Below are positions 1-10,623 of a stretch of 64,000 bases of DNA, one piece after another. Source of the DNA: Limnephilus marmoratus. Its lineage: Eukaryota; Arthropoda; Insecta; Trichoptera; Limnephilidae. The stretch is from contig OU862920.1 of assembly GCA_917880885.1 (NCBI GenBank), positions 4,650,001 through 4,714,000 of the forward strand, read 5' to 3'. Position numbers and translations under genes: made by a program. How positions within the stretch are numbered: the first letter of the stretch is position 1; each line of letters opens with the position of its first letter. The notes below the pieces were generated by a model. That model was not told the DNA's origin, searched no databases, and was given only the letters and a program-made list of their open reading frames with translations.

Positions 1-36
1 TCCTCAGGGCTTCCTGTGTGGAGCTACTGTAAAAAT
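1..36 (+). mobile_element. SL1 retroelement, 3' end, cut by window edge
   Basis: This is the final part of the SL1 repeat: a CCTCAGGGC stem arm, then CTGTGTGGAGCTAC and a short A run. At least ten other copies in the window share this end. SL1 copies always finish in GTAAAA with an A tail, so the element reads left to right here. The rest lies outside the window. Confidence 0.7.
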
Positions 37-325
37 CACGTTTTCTGTTATTCTCTAGCCAACCCCCCTCCCCCCACCCATTCTCACCCGAAAGCTAAAA
101 TATTGTCACACCTCACTTCAATTGAGGTGGGACACCTCGATACCTCATTTCAGTATTTGAGTACCTCAAACAAACTCATTCTAATGTCGTATCCTACCCA
201 ACACTAGTTTACTGTAGTATCTGCGGGCCCTGTACGTGTACAGTACACCCAGCTTACGAGAGGCTAACTTGATCCTGGCTTAGATGGAGCCCCAATGCCT
301 GAGCTGGTCACTTAAAGTTACACCT

Positions 326-735
326 TTTTTTACATTAGCTCCCCACAGGAGGCCCCGAGGAAAATAATTTCCCTCAGGGACTATGTTATCTTTGGGATGC
401 TGAGTGGAGGGTCTTTTTGGGAAAGGAAGGAGAGGAAGTTCTGGTAAGGAAAACGGTGTTAAGGGTGGGTAGAAATCTGGGAGTCAATGTGTCTAGGAGT
501 GACGGACATATCCATCCCTCCAACTGCGGTGCAAGGCGATGCAAGATTCGAGAGAGGCTGGAGAGGATTTGGTTCTGGACAAACGCATAAGCCGCCAAGA
601 TCTAGACAAACCTCAAACCATGAACCCGGGCACCCCTTCTAAGTCACCAAACGTAGCGAACCACTTGGGGTGAGCTTTGGTAGGGGTGTTGGTTATCCAA
701 TAAATGGTTCCCGGGACGGCGATACATTGAATATC
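326..735 (-). mobile_element. SL1 retroelement copy, diverged
   Basis: The T run at the left is the A tail read from the other strand. It is followed by the 3' stem-loop (CCACAGGAGGCCC, then AAAATAATTTCCCTCAGGG), the AAGGAAGGAGAGGAAG tract, the CATGAACCCGGGCACCCC segment, ACCACTTGGGG and TTGGTTATCCAATAAA. This block order matches the copies near 2.7, 31 and 48 kb. The 5' end is degraded. No coding capacity is visible. Confidence 0.75.
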
Positions 736-1247
736 TGGCATGACTGACGTTGGGAAGATCCGTTGTAGGTAACTAGATAACCTCAACACTGATCTTTTTA
801 GAAAATGTCCACTTATTGGATATTAGAAGTGTGGTCCACACCGATTTCAATGAAAACGGATGTCGCTAATTAACTTTCAAACCGTAAGTCCTATAGGAAG
901 ATGAATTTCGATATTGGAAAAAGGTTTTATCGATTTCACCCGAAGTAAGGTAAAATTGAACCTATTTCGGATTGTTTTTCCGGTCATCAATCACACACCC
1001 TGTAAGCGGTGAATATATTCCTTTGTAAAAAACGAATGCATAAATCTGTACCCTAGAAGCACACGGATGCAAGTCCAAAATTTGAAGAAATAAGTTTTTG
1101 ATGCAGACTTGAAGTAAATTATCATGTTTATCAGTGGCAGAAAGATACAGGTCCTATCATGAAGAAAAATAGGATTTACAAAAATGTATACGGATACAAC
1201 TACTTTTAATGCAACAACTATCTTAGAAGCAGAAAGATGTACCATGT
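736..1247. other. No feature recognised
   Basis: AT-rich sequence without recognisable repeat, RNA gene or coding signal. The open frame at 991-1245 on the minus strand has no family resemblance and is probably chance. Confidence 0.5.
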
Positions 1248-1328
1248 TTGACTCTTTTTATTGACGCTATTTTTCGTTTCATAGAGTTTCAAATCGCAAC
1301 CGCCAAAGAAGTTTACACTTCAAAAAAG
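1248..1328 (-). mobile_element. CS-family MITE, one end only
   Basis: It carries the CS end read from the minus strand: GTTTCA(T)AGAGTTTCAAATC, then AAAGAAGTTTACACTTC and an A run. The opposite CS end (ACGCGGTAGAAGTGAAAC type) is absent, so this is a truncated copy. Confidence 0.6.
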
Positions 1329-1985
1329 AAAAATTAATCGTGTAAAGCAAAAATTTTTCGTTTGTGTTCAGATTTCCGGTATAGTTTCCATACATAGGTA
1401 CGAAAAAAAGCATCACGTAAAATGACTACAAGTGTGAGTGTGCAAAGGATGTGAGGCGGATCTAGCCAATCTGCTGCACACTACACACTACTACACAGTG
1501 ACAGTGGCCAGACTGCCCAGTACCCAGTCCTGAGTACCACACAGGCAGTAAGCTGGTGACGCCGCACACAAAGACGACCAAAGGAAATTACGGCGCCAAA
1601 AATAGGTAAAAGTATTGTCTTGAAACAATTAAAAAATATTTTTGAAACGTTCTCCATTAACCATTTCATAATCATTCGTAAAAACTTTTTTTGTGAACGC
1701 GACCCAATAGTCTGCGCATGCGCGCCAAGTTGAGATATGTATCGCGCTGCCAAAATTGCTTAGTTGCGCTTCGCTTGTCCTGTTTTCACTATTTTAAAAT
1801 TTAAAAGTTTTCAATATGGATATTGAAGCTTCAGGGATGCACTTTAATAATAGATATAATATATGTTTTAACACTAAGTTTGTTAAGAAAATAAATTGAA
1901 ATTTTTACTTTAACTAGAGTTTATAAAAAAGTTCCACCTAGTCCCACACCATTATTTTACTGGTTCGAAGAAGTACCTTATAAGG
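1329..1985. other. No gene seen; isolated GC-richer patch
   Basis: There is a GC-richer stretch at about 1470-1760 with CGCATGCGCG. The minus-strand frame through it (1481-1753) has no recognisable domain. Positions 1979-1985 (TATAAGG) are the left target duplication of the hAT element that follows. Confidence 0.45.
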
Positions 1986-2141
1986 CAGGGTTTCCCAAAC
2001 TTTTTCTGCAATGGAACACTTTGCAACCCCTCAAATTTTAACGGAACCCTTGGCTTGTTTTTCAGGTAGAGTAATTCCCTACAGTAAAAATTTAAAAAAA
2101 ATAATAAACACATTATTTATTTTGTATACAAATATAATGAT

Positions 2142-2494
2142 AAGGGTGTTGAGGGACGCACTTGACAAGTGATTCCTGACAGCATTTGGAGAAAAAAGTG
2201 TTAATTAAATTTTGGTCTCCGATGACATTTTTGATGTTTTTTTCTACAAAAACATAAAAAATAGTAGTTGTTGGACAGTTTGGGGTGGGGTAAGAGGTTG
2301 AGCAGTCACGTTGAGTGTCCAGCGACGAGATGCGGAATAATTTTTTCGTTTTATTTTGAAGAATTTTTTTTTTATATATAAAATAAAGTAATCGAAAAAG
2401 TCACCTGAGACCAAAATTTCAATAACATTTTTTACTCCAAATATTGTCAGGAATCACTGGTTAAAATATGTCAAGTACGTCGCTTAACACCCTG
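2142..2494. mobile_element. FB-C foldback MITE, nested in hAT element
   Basis: It has long inverted arms. The left reads AGGGTGTTGAGGGACGCACT, then GTGATTCCTGACA and TTTTGGTCTCCGATGACATT. The right gives the complementary AGTCACCTGAGACCAAAATT, TGTCAGGAATCACTGG and TTAACACCCTGT. The centre holds a GTGGGGTAAGAGGTTGAG spacer shared with the copy at 7.75-8.13 kb. It has no coding capacity. Confidence 0.8.
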
Positions 2495-2677
2495 TGAATA
2501 TATATTATGTAACCAAAAATGGAATGATAACAAAAAAATTGAATAAATAAAGCCCCTAAAGACTTTGATGATTTTGAGTCCGTCAATAGCATTTTTTCTT
2601 GTATAAGGCACTATATTGATAAGTAGAATTCTAACATTAGTGTGGCGTGACTCTCTACTTGGAAGGGTTCTAGTACC

Positions 2678-3018
2678 TTTTTTTTTTACATGAGCTCCAC
2701 ACAGGAGGCCCTGAGGAAAATAATTTCCCTCAGGGCCTATGTCATCTTTGAGGTTGCTGTGTGGAGGGTTTTTTTAAGGAAAGGAAGAAGAGGAGAGTTC
2801 GGGGAAGGAAAAGGGTTTAAGGGGTGGGTAGGAATCTGGGGTTCAGTATGTCCTGGTCATCCTCGTCCAAGACCTAGACAAACCTCATCCCATGAACCCG
2901 GGCACCCCTGCTAAATCACCAAACGTAGCGAACCACTTGGGGTGACCTATGGCAGAGGTGTTGGTTATCCAATAAAGGTTCCCGGGGCGGTGGTACCCAT
3001 TCCCGCCTCCCAAATTGA
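2678..3018 (-). mobile_element. SL1 retroelement, nearly complete
   Basis: Read on the minus strand it starts near GGAGGCGGGAATGGG and runs through GGTTCATGGG and a pyrimidine-rich tract. It ends with a nested stem-loop (outer CCTCCACACAG/CTGTGTGGAG, inner GGCCCTGAGGGAAAT/ATTTTCCTCAGGGCC) and an A tail (T run at 2678-2687). It is one of the best copies. The terminal hairpin plus A tail is typical of retroposed RNA. No convincing tRNA A and B boxes were found, so the class is unsettled. Confidence 0.8.
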
Positions 3019-3220
3019 ATTACCTAACCTAACTCAAAAACTATTGTAACATATTAATACAAGTAATAATTTTTGTGAATAATATCAGTAGTATTGAAAT
3101 ATGAATATGTGTATATTATATTAAATGAAATTCTTCTGAAAAATTGTCGCGGAACCCCTACTCTAGTTCAACAGAACACTGGTGTTCCGCGGAACACTGT
3201 TTGGGAAACCCTGTATAAGG

Positions 3221-3484
3221 AATATAAAAATGTAAAATGTAGTCTTGGCGACCCCGCTCCAAAGGAAATTAAATGAAAACAACTACTTATTTGTAATATT
3301 AAAAAATTAAGAATTTTACATCATTATTTCACAGTTTGATCATATTTATATTAAGTTTTATTTAATTGTATCACTAATTCAAAATGAAATAATTTATATT
3401 TTTAATTGGAATACCTTAACTAACTCTAATAAGGTATTTTTTGAAATATTTTCTTATGTAATCTTCTCCAACGCATTTCTGAAC
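3221..3484. other. No feature recognised
   Basis: AT-rich flank between the hAT element and the PUR repeat. Nothing is recognised in it. Confidence 0.5.
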
Positions 3485-3999
3485 AGAATCTATCTACTCG
3501 GGTCTATCTATATGTACGCGCATAACTTCCGAACGACTGCACCAAATTGGGTAATTCTTTTATTGTGTTCGTTATCAGGACAAGGTTTGTATAAAAGTAC
3601 TGGTGGGCTCTGGCATTATGAAAGTTGTATAAAAAAATGTCAATAGGTGGCACGGGAGCTGTTTGAAAACTGAATGTACTGGGAGTAAATGTATGGAATG
3701 CGGGAGGGGAAGGGGAACTCGGGTAGGGGGTTTGCGGTAGGGGAGGGTGGAGGGGAACCTGGGAGGGGGGGGGGAACTCGGGAGGAGGGTTCGTGAGACG
3801 GGGGGAGGGGAAATCGGGAGGGGGGTTTGAAGGAGTGGAGCGGAGTGGGGAGGGGAAGGTGGAGGAGGCGGAGTGGGAATGCGAGAGGGGAAGGGGATGC
3901 GGGAGAGTAAGGTAAACGGGTCGAATGGGAAAGGACATGCAGGGAGAAACAATTTTATTATTAAATGGCATAGCAACGCATGCCGGGAACAAGCTAGTT
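3485..3999 (-). mobile_element. PUR dispersed repeat
   Basis: Read on the minus strand it begins AACTAGCTTGTTCCCGGCAT followed by GCGTTGC. It continues through AAATTGTTTCTCCCTGC and TCCTTTCCCATTC, a long C/T-rich tract, TTCAGTTTTCAAACAGCTC and a tail with GTGCAGTCGTTCGG and GTACATATAGATAGA. Copies occur at 32.0, 36.7, 46.1 and 54.6 kb. The purine/pyrimidine strand skew makes long proline- and serine-rich false frames on both strands. It is an arthropod-type dispersed repeat whose class I cannot fix. Confidence 0.7.
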
Positions 4000-4275
4000 G
4001 CAAATATTTTTGTCATCGAAAATTGATAATTCGGCCCTGTGTGCGTCGGTGCGGAGCGGGGTCATAGCTGCGTTGAGTGCTCTAATATCTGTGGGGGACG
4101 GGCCACGTGACTGGTCTCGGTCAGGCTGACTGACGTCTTGTCGAATAGGAATTCTGCGCCCAGAGTCGAAAAAATAACTATCCGTATTTTGCAATTGTTC
4201 TAGGAAATGCGTAGGAATCTTGTTATTGATTGCTTTGTAGATTATTGCTTTGAGTGACCCTTGACCTAAGACCAA
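3994..4275 (-). other. Unassigned open frame with protein-like composition
   Basis: A 93-codon minus-strand frame starts MVLGQGSLKAIIYKAINN and continues with a mixed, non-repetitive composition including SPTDIRALNAAMTPLR. Unlike most open frames here it is not low complexity. It stops just inside the PUR repeat and begins next to a CS MITE. It may be a fragment of a transposon gene or a captured exon. No family was recognised. Confidence 0.25.
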
Positions 4276-4286
4276 AACAACGGTAC

Positions 4287-4692
4287 TTTTGAAGTGAAAC
4301 TTCTATAGCTCCACTGTGATTTGGATTTCGGATGAAACGGAAATAACGATTACTGCTTTGATTATGTTTACGATTGGCCGCTTTAATTATGATGTCACTT
4401 TTAAAGGCCGTTATTGATTTTTTTTATTTTTATTATTAAATAAAACATATAACGAAGTTGCACTCCCAGTTACCAAAACTCATTAAGGGATCGCCAATTG
4501 GTACTTTTGAAAAGTTAAACCCAACCCAACCCAATATACAGACACAATATATGAAGAAAAATTTTACCAAACATGGTTGAGATATGAAACGGAAATTACG
4601 CGAGGTCTGCGCTTATTGATCGCTTTTCAAGTATTGATTGAGATTGTTTTGGTAAAGTTTCGCTTCTACCGCGTGCACTCGATTTTTTTTTA
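4287..4692 (+). mobile_element. CS MITE, type 1, interrupted
   Basis: The left end is TTTTGAAGTGAAACTTCTAT, then CACTGTGATTTGGATTTCGG and ATGAAACGGAAAT. The right end is TTTCGCTTCTACCGCGTGCA and a T run. The interior has GGTTGAGATATGAAACGGAA and a GCGCTTATTGATCGC motif. Compared with other copies, roughly 4407-4576 is foreign sequence inserted in the middle. Confidence 0.75.
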
Positions 4693-4740
4693 AATTATGT
4701 TTACGCAAGGAACTTTTAAATATTCCGAAGCCGTAAGCCG

Positions 4741-4850
4741 TATTCAGTAGCCGAATTGGTAAGGCGTTTGCCCCGGTAAGACGAGAGGTTTTGGATTTGA
4801 GTACCAGTTGGGACCGTTATCTTTTTATTTTTCTGTGTCTTGTAATCTTT
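4741..4850 (+). mobile_element. tRNA-like module of FB-tRNA family
   Basis: CAGTAGCCGAATTGGTAAGG resembles a D-arm/A box. AAGACGAGAGGTTTTGGATTTGAGTACC resembles the T-arm/B box region and is followed by CAGTTGGGACCGTTATC, then T-rich sequence with TTTTCTGTGTCTTG. The same order occurs at 6.84, 23.4 and 47.76 kb. Stem mismatches argue against a working tRNA gene. Confidence 0.6.
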
Positions 4851-5151
4851 CAAATTTTCGTTAAAAAATCACGGAATAATCTTTTTCGACAAATCAATTC
4901 CAATTTTGAAAATGACGATTAAAATAATTTCCCTTTAAAAAAATCATTTTATAGATACGTAGCTACTTTCTTTCTTTAATTCTTCAAACAAACAGTTCTA
5001 ATTCTTAAAATGGCCATTAAATTCATTGAACCAGAGTTACAAGAAATTAGTATGTTTGATGATAATATACTTGTAAATGGTTCCATGACAACTCAATGAA
5101 ATGGCATTTCGACAACATAAAGTGATAAAAAAATATATAGCCAATAACTAG
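4851..5151. other. No feature recognised
   Basis: AT-rich sequence; nothing identified. Confidence 0.5.
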
Positions 5152-5466
5152 TGACCGATCGAAGGTTCGGTTTCGGTTTCTAGTAAATCTAGTTTCGGCA
5201 TCAGTTTAATTGAAGTATGTTTTGTTATTTTTTACAAATTTTCTTTGTTTTATAGAAGTAATATAAAAAAATATATTTTTTCACATACTTTAATTATTTT
5301 TATTTATTTTATTTAACACGTGTTAACTCTACGAATAAGTGTAAAAAAATAAGCCATATAACAGTAAACAATCGATTTTTAACATATCTAAAAAAATTGA
5401 GACAGACACCGAAGATTCGGTTTCCGTTTCAGTTCTTTGGAAAGTCCTGTTTCGGTCAGAAACTAC
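5152..5466. mobile_element. TTCGG-family repeat
   Basis: The ends are roughly inverted (AGTGACCGATCGAAGG and TTTCGGTCAGAAACTAC) with clusters of TTCGGTTTCGG at both sides. The interior has TTCTTTGTTTTATAGAAGTA and TTTAACACGTGTTAA. A second copy lies at about 14140-14825 and a fragment at 38383-38465. It is a short non-coding element. Confidence 0.55.
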
Positions 5467-6487
5467 CAATAACCTAATAACTAATAACGTAACCTATTTA
5501 ACCAACTTTTTTCGTCATTACTTGACCTTTCAAAGGAGTGATGAAGTTACACATTTCTTTAATTATTCGGTCATCAATGTAAAGATGTGAACTTGTTTCA
5601 AAAACAATGTTCTCTTTACAGGGAAAGAAGAAAATATTGTTGAAACAATGAATAAAGGGGTAAAAACAAGTTATTTTTTCAAAATTTATCTCTATTTAAA
5701 AGGTATTCAAGTCTATGGTGTCACTAAAACTAAAAAAACATTCCTACGTACTTACCAAGATTATTTTAAGCTCAATTTATATTCAATTAATATAACGATC
5801 GTCCAGTTGATTAGTCAGACATCTCCAAATTTTAAGTTTTGAAATAATGAGAATAGGAATATTCCCACCACAAATCAAATATTATTTGAATGAGTTTTAC
5901 ATAATAAATATTCTATAAAATAATACCAGGAGTAGATAATTAGTAGGACATTTTGAAAAATCTAAGTAAATACTAATAAAACATAATTTTTTTATTCGCT
6001 GCAAGTTTTTCTGCATTATAATTGATTCTGTGGTGTTTATGAGTTATCTGAGTATTGTACCAGATGGAGGTTATACTTTTACGTAATAATCAATTCAATT
6101 TTAATTTTTCGGAGAAGTCTTATTAATCCACTGTACGATCGATATATTTACTAACACCCATTTCTTAGAACGTGTATTTTTGCTTTACGTGCTTCATTTT
6201 ACTGTAACCTATATTTAAGCGAATAGTATTTTTTCTTATTAGAGTACTATAAAAATAAAACAAAAATCTAGAAAATAAAACAACTAGACAAACAGTCATA
6301 CAAAAAGACAGTGCTTCTTTGTATTCGACATGAAAGGAAACACCTCCTCCGACAATCCAGAAGAGAAAATTGCATTTCTTTTGTCATATTCATATTTCAG
6401 AAAATCCTAACGAGACTCGGAGCAGCGTGAGAGTAGATGTCACTATTTGAGGCATTTTCTAAACTTTTGCTCATTAAAAATGATTTT
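5467..6487. other. No gene or known repeat recognised
   Basis: AT-rich sequence. The plus-strand frame 5648-5842 (64 codons) shows no domain and is likely chance. Nothing else is supported. Confidence 0.5.
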
Positions 6488-6985
6488 ACTTTTTTTATTC
6501 TATTTTTTATAAAAACAACTCTCTTTTTATAACTTTTGAAGGTTATTCACATCAATGTAAAATATCATTGAAGAAGAATATAACACTAATAATCTAAACA
6601 AAAATATGAAAAGTTATTAAAAGAGAGTTGTTCTTATAAAAAAACTAATATTCATTTAGACTTATATAAAAAGTTCAATTATGTTCCGTATAAATAAAAT
6701 CGGATATATTTATCCGAGACGCCATCTAGGTTACAAACCATTTCTTAGAAAGATTGTTTCTAATGAAAAAGGAAGTTGCCAATGATATGGATAAATTAAT
6801 CGAAGATAATATTGTTAATTCTAAAATTTGGTAGAAAGTGGCAATGGCGGGAGGTCCTGGTTTTGAGTCCCAGTTGCAACCATTATCTTTTTTCTATTTT
6901 TCTGTGTCTTGTTCTCTTTCTTGATTGGATCTCTTTCAAGTTTAGATTATTAGTGTTATCTTCTTCTTCAATAATTTTGTAAAAG
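6488..6985 (+). mobile_element. FB-tRNA element, diverged copy
   Basis: The left part has ACAACTCTCTTTTTATAAC, TGAAGGTTATTCACATCAAT and AACACTAATAATCTAAAC. These are the complement of the right part's GTTTAGATTATTAGTGTTAT and CTTCTTCTTCAAT. Between them are ACGCCATCTAGGTTACAAAC, a tRNA-like GGTCCTGGTTTTGAGTCCCA segment (about 6850-6885) and TTTTCTGTGTCTTGTTCTC. This matches the better preserved copy at 23310-23790. Confidence 0.6.
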
Positions 6986-7011
6986 TAATAAATATTCTTA
7001 TTATTATTATA

Positions 7012-7383
7012 ATTACAAGTATATTACATTGGATTTAGTAATACAGACGTTGAACATTATAATGATTAGTGACCAATAGGATGGATTAAGGAAAAAAATA
7101 TTTAAGAAATGTAATATTTTTGGTATGCCTCGTTATTCTCCTGTGCCATTCGCGTGGAAAACGTTCTTTTTTTTAAATGATTTTCGGCTATGTAATTATC
7201 GTTTTTTCGCACCCATAAAATTTTGTCCCGTCCTTTCGGTTTATAAAAAAATGGTCTGATTTATCGGATTAAAATTTTCAAAAATCGCCAGGGTTTCAAA
7301 AATACGATTAAAAAAATACAGAATGTCTTAGAATAATTGTCTAAACCGGATTTTTTTTTAAATGTGATGCAAGTTGCCTATTG
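7012..7383 (+). repeat. Dispersed repeat, copy 1 of 2
   Basis: It shares long blocks in the same order with 55693-56031: ACAAGTATATTACATTGGAT, TCTCCTGTGCC(A/C)TTCGCGTGG, ATCGTTTTTTCGCACCCAT, AATTTTGTCCCGTC and ATGTGATGCAAGT(T/G)GCCTATT. No inverted ends or coding sequence were seen. Confidence 0.7.
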
Positions 7384-7750
7384 TTGACATTCTGTAAATA
7401 TATCAAACAGTAAATATATCACATAATCTATCCACATAAAGCGCTTTTCGTGCATTTTTGGTTTGGTTTTATGTTTTGCGCATATTCAGAAAACCCGAAA
7501 ATAAGAAAGAGTGCCAATAAAGACCATTGTACGATTTGGTAAGGCGCCAAAAATAAAGTTGGCTCAATTAAATAATATACGTAGGCGAATACATCTTTTC
7601 CACTGGTAGCAAGTTAAATAGGTAGCACAGCTCTTGGGTACGATTTATTGACCAATAGAAGTCAAGTCCCGTTGTGTGTAAGGCTAAAAATTGCCACTCA
7701 ACTCATCACCACTTGTCAAAATATAAAAATAATAATGTGACGTTATAATA
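7384..7750. other. No feature recognised
   Basis: AT-rich flank; nothing identified. Confidence 0.45.
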
Positions 7751-8126
7751 CAGAGTGTTAAGGAACGTACTTGACTTACTTTAACCAGTGATTCCTGACA
7801 TTATTTAAAGTAAAAAATGTAAATGAAATTATGGTCTCCGGTGACATTTTTGATGTTTTTTTTTTTTTTTTCTACAATAACATTAAAAAAATGGTAGTTG
7901 TTGAATGTTGGTGGCGGGGTAAGGGGTTCGTCGGACACCCGGCTGAGTGACGAGTGACGACATGCGGAAGAATATTTTTTGTTTGATTTTGAAGAAAAAA
8001 TTTTTGAAAAAAAAAAAAAGTTGTCAAAAAAGTCACCGGAGACCAAAATTTCGTTTACATTTTTTACTCCAAATAATGTCAGGAATCACTGGTTAAAGTA
8101 AGTCAAGTACGTCCCTTAACACCCTG
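7751..8126. mobile_element. FB-C foldback MITE, best copy
   Basis: The inverted arms of about 110 bp are close to perfect. The left has CAGAGTGTTAAGGAACGTAC, TTGACTTACTTTAACCAGTG and GGTCTCCGGTGACATTTTT. The right has AAAGTCACCGGAGACC, CACTGGTTAAAGTAAGTCAA and GTACGTCCCTTAACACCCTG. The loop holds GTGGCGGGGTAAGGGGTTCG and a T run. Such an RNA would fold into a long hairpin. No coding capacity. Confidence 0.85.
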
Positions 8127-8429
8127 TGTAGTATTCGTGCGAGAGGTGATGTGGCGACTGCCTACTGCTGATCTTCTTTGTTATCTCTCCCTCTTTCTCA
8201 TAAATGCTTCATTTATCTAAAAGAGAGGTCACAGGATGATCGGTATAAATAGTAAACAGAGGTCCCAGCGTGGACGATCTATCTATAAGGATTGATAGGA
8301 TAACTTTTGGTAACTTCTCATCGTTCCCTAGAACAACTGCAGATCGCTAACGTACAAATAACATTTGAAGACAAATATTTTAAGAACTCTAATTATGAAA
8401 TAATTCATTGGCGATTGACTGTGCTAGGG

Positions 8430-8553
8430 GTAATGAGATATACTAATCGGTCTCCTCTTTGCGCGGTGTTTCGCAGCCACCGCATTTTGGCCTACTTTAG
8501 TTTTCTGAAGGTTTCACTTCTACCGCGTGTGAACTGCACACATTTTTTTTCAT
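8430..8553 (+). mobile_element. CS MITE, type 2, right half
   Basis: It has the type 2 interior (GGTCTCCTCTTTGCGCGGTG, then CTACTTTAGTTTTCTGAAGG) and the right end TTTCACTTCTACCGCGTGTG, AACTGCACACA and a T run. The left end is missing or unrecognisable in 8280-8430. Confidence 0.65.
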
Positions 8554-9309
8554 AATTGGAATTTTAATATCCCGTGATTTTTCACGAGTCTGCGCTAGTA
8601 ACACAATAATTCTCAGTGTTTGGTGTTAAGTAAAATCATTTTTTCGTTTTTTGTAAAGTTGATTATTTTTAAGAAACAGTCTCAACTATTTTCTGGTTTT
8701 ATGTAACACTGTTAAGGTAACAATTTGATAAAAATAGGGTTAATTTTTTCTATCTATTTGGTATAACGGTCCTCTACGTGAGATTCGAAACGGATTCCTA
8801 TTCCAACATTATTTGTTGTGCAATAATTTATTTCTAGAAAACCTCTTTTTTGTAAGAAATATTGCCTTTTTCTAAAAATGACAAAGTAGGTACCTTATTT
8901 TACCTACGTGCCCAAAATCGTCGCCTTATTGCAGGTTCGATATCGAAATATTTCGATTAGGTACTAAATGTTTCGATTATTTCTGTCACTATAATCAAAT
9001 ATGTACATAATGCACTTCCTATAAAACATCCGGTGGCAAGACCGCGTGATGGCATTTATCACAAGTCCATTGATAAGTCCCAACTCAACCCAAAACCCAA
9101 ACCTAGTGTACACGCCTTGCCCAGTATACCTAAAGTGACTATTCGTCCCATTTCTAACGGGACCGTCCCATTGTCTGAAAGAAAGCGTCGGGACGCGCAA
9201 ATGTCCGGTTTTCGTAAAGTGAGCCACTCGCCGTGTAAAATTATGAGTCAAGGATTATCTCAAATAATGATTGCAATTCCAATAAGGGAGAGGGGTATAA
9301 TAAATACCT
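8554..9309. other. No feature firmly recognised
   Basis: Overlapping frames on both strands (8964-9251 minus and 9033-9377 plus) lie in a GC-richer patch at 9030-9250. Neither resembles a known family and I read them as chance frames. Confidence 0.4.
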
Positions 9310-9600
9310 CCCTTAGGTCACCCCAATTTTTTGCTATCTTTGGTGACTTAGTAGAGATTTCCGGATTCACGGGGTGAGGTTTGTCTTAACGGATGCCTTT
9401 ATCCATCTGGTATGTAGCGTTACTGGCCGGATCGGGAGAGATCGGTTGAGGGAGACCTTTTGACCTCTTCAGCCCTTTCGAGTCTTGCCTTGCCCGCAAT
9501 GGGCATTCATTGAACCCTAGATTCCTATCCATTCCTCGTGCATTTTTCCTTACTAGAACTTCCTCTGCTTCCTTTCCCTAAAAATAATCTCCACTCGGGG
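9310..9600 (+). mobile_element. SL1 retroelement, degraded
   Basis: It reads in the plus direction: TAGGTCACCCCAA, TTTGGTGACTTAGTAG, CACGGGGTGAGGTTTGTC, GATCGGTTGAGGGAGACC, CTAGATTCCTATCCA and CTTCCTTTCCCTAAAAATAA. The terminal stem-loop is only partly present (CTCCACTCGGGG) and the A tail is lost. Confidence 0.65.
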
Positions 9601-9607
9601 TCTCATG

Positions 9608-10064
9608 TGTGAACTAGAGTGCAGTTAACAACACGCGGTAGAAGTGGTACCAAAACAATCTCAATCAATGAAGAACCAAGAATCAAGATCAATGAGCGCA
9701 GACCTAGCGACATTTCCGTTTTATATCTCAACAATTATCAAAGAACTTTTGAAATAAATATCTTAGATAGGTACACAATTTAGACAAACATAGTTATATA
9801 AGGACAATAACAATATATCTTTACCAAAACAATCTTAACCAATACTTGAAAAGTGCGGTCATAATCAAAGCGACCAATGAGCGCAGAACTAGCGTAATTT
9901 CCGTTTCATATCTCAACCAATGGAAGCCTTTAAAAGTGACATCATAACCAAAGCGGTCAATGAGCGCAGTTGATGCGTCGCAGGTGCAGTAATCATCATT
10001 TCCGTTTCTTCCGAAATCAAATTGCCCATACTTTGGGCACACAAAACACTTTTGAAGTTTTATT
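9608..10064 (-). mobile_element. CS MITE, type 1, with duplicated interior
   Basis: The end GAGTGCAGTTAACAACACGC followed by GGTAGAAGTGG opens the copy. ACCAAAACAATCT appears twice (about 9650 and 9824), and the block with AATGAGCGCAGA and TTTCCGTTT(C/T)ATATCTCAAC is repeated. The other CS end is changed (CACTTTTGAAGTTTTA). About 75 bp separates the two interior blocks. Confidence 0.65.
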
Positions 10065-10623
10065 TCTTTGGTGCGTATCGCGAATCCAGTATCTAGAGAT
10101 GGTCCGGCCAATTCTCTCGGCCAATGTCCCGTTTTAAGGTTTAAATAAAAGCTGGTCACCTTAATTTCACATTACCAGTGTGCACAGTGTATCAGTGTAT
10201 GCCCAGAACTAGCCTAAAACAAATGCTCCCTGATGAGCAAATTAGGATTCCGCTCACGGAGGCAGCAGGCTATGATGTCAGAGGAAATAAGGAAGAAGGC
10301 AATCACTGGTGCGGTAGTGTGGAACCGCTACCACTTTACAACATTTACATTGCTCACAGATGCTATTCCGTAACGTCTTGTACGAGCGATAATCTCTTGT
10401 TGGCTGTGTGCCCTATCGATACTGTTTTACTTCTATATGCTCGTTTAATGCGACTTAGATGATATTTATAGGAATGAATGGACTGATTGCAGTAGTAGAA
10501 ATGAGAATTAAACAAGTCCACTATGAAATTTTGATACCCACTCGACGAAAGACGAATTTGAAGACGCCCCAGGAAAACATAACACGAACAATTGCATTTA
10601 AAATGGGCGATCTGAAATGCAAA
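10065..10623. other. No gene recognised
   Basis: Mixed sequence with overlapping frames on both strands (10178-10462 plus and 10363-10707 minus). No domain, splice structure or repeat family was recognised. Confidence 0.4.

Larger units (their letters stand above)
1986..3213. mobile_element. hAT-type non-autonomous element with two nested insertions
   Basis: The ends are inverted repeats, CAGGGTTTCCCAAAC at 1986 and GTTTGGGAAACCCTG ending at 3213, as in hAT elements. TATAAGG occurs directly before (1979-1985) and after (3214-3220), a 7-bp match consistent with an 8-bp hAT duplication that has mutated. The inner part includes the repeated GGAACCC and GGAACAC motifs. No transposase is readable. 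A foldback element (2142-2494) and an SL1 copy (2678-3018) lie inside, so both came later. Confidence 0.8.

Noticed and set aside
3504..4016. Long proline/serine-rich open frames on the minus strand
   Set aside because: They are translations of the C/T-rich strand of the PUR repeat, which produces similar frames at 46.1 and 54.6 kb in different phases. Composition, not coding, keeps them open.
8307..8555. Frame ending in the CS element
   Set aside because: More than a third is CS MITE sequence, which yields similar peptides at 57413-57643 on the other strand.
9033..9377. 114-codon plus-strand frame with a plausible start
   Set aside because: It runs into the SL1 copy at 9310 and is matched by an overlapping frame on the other strand. 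No domain or codon bias supports it.
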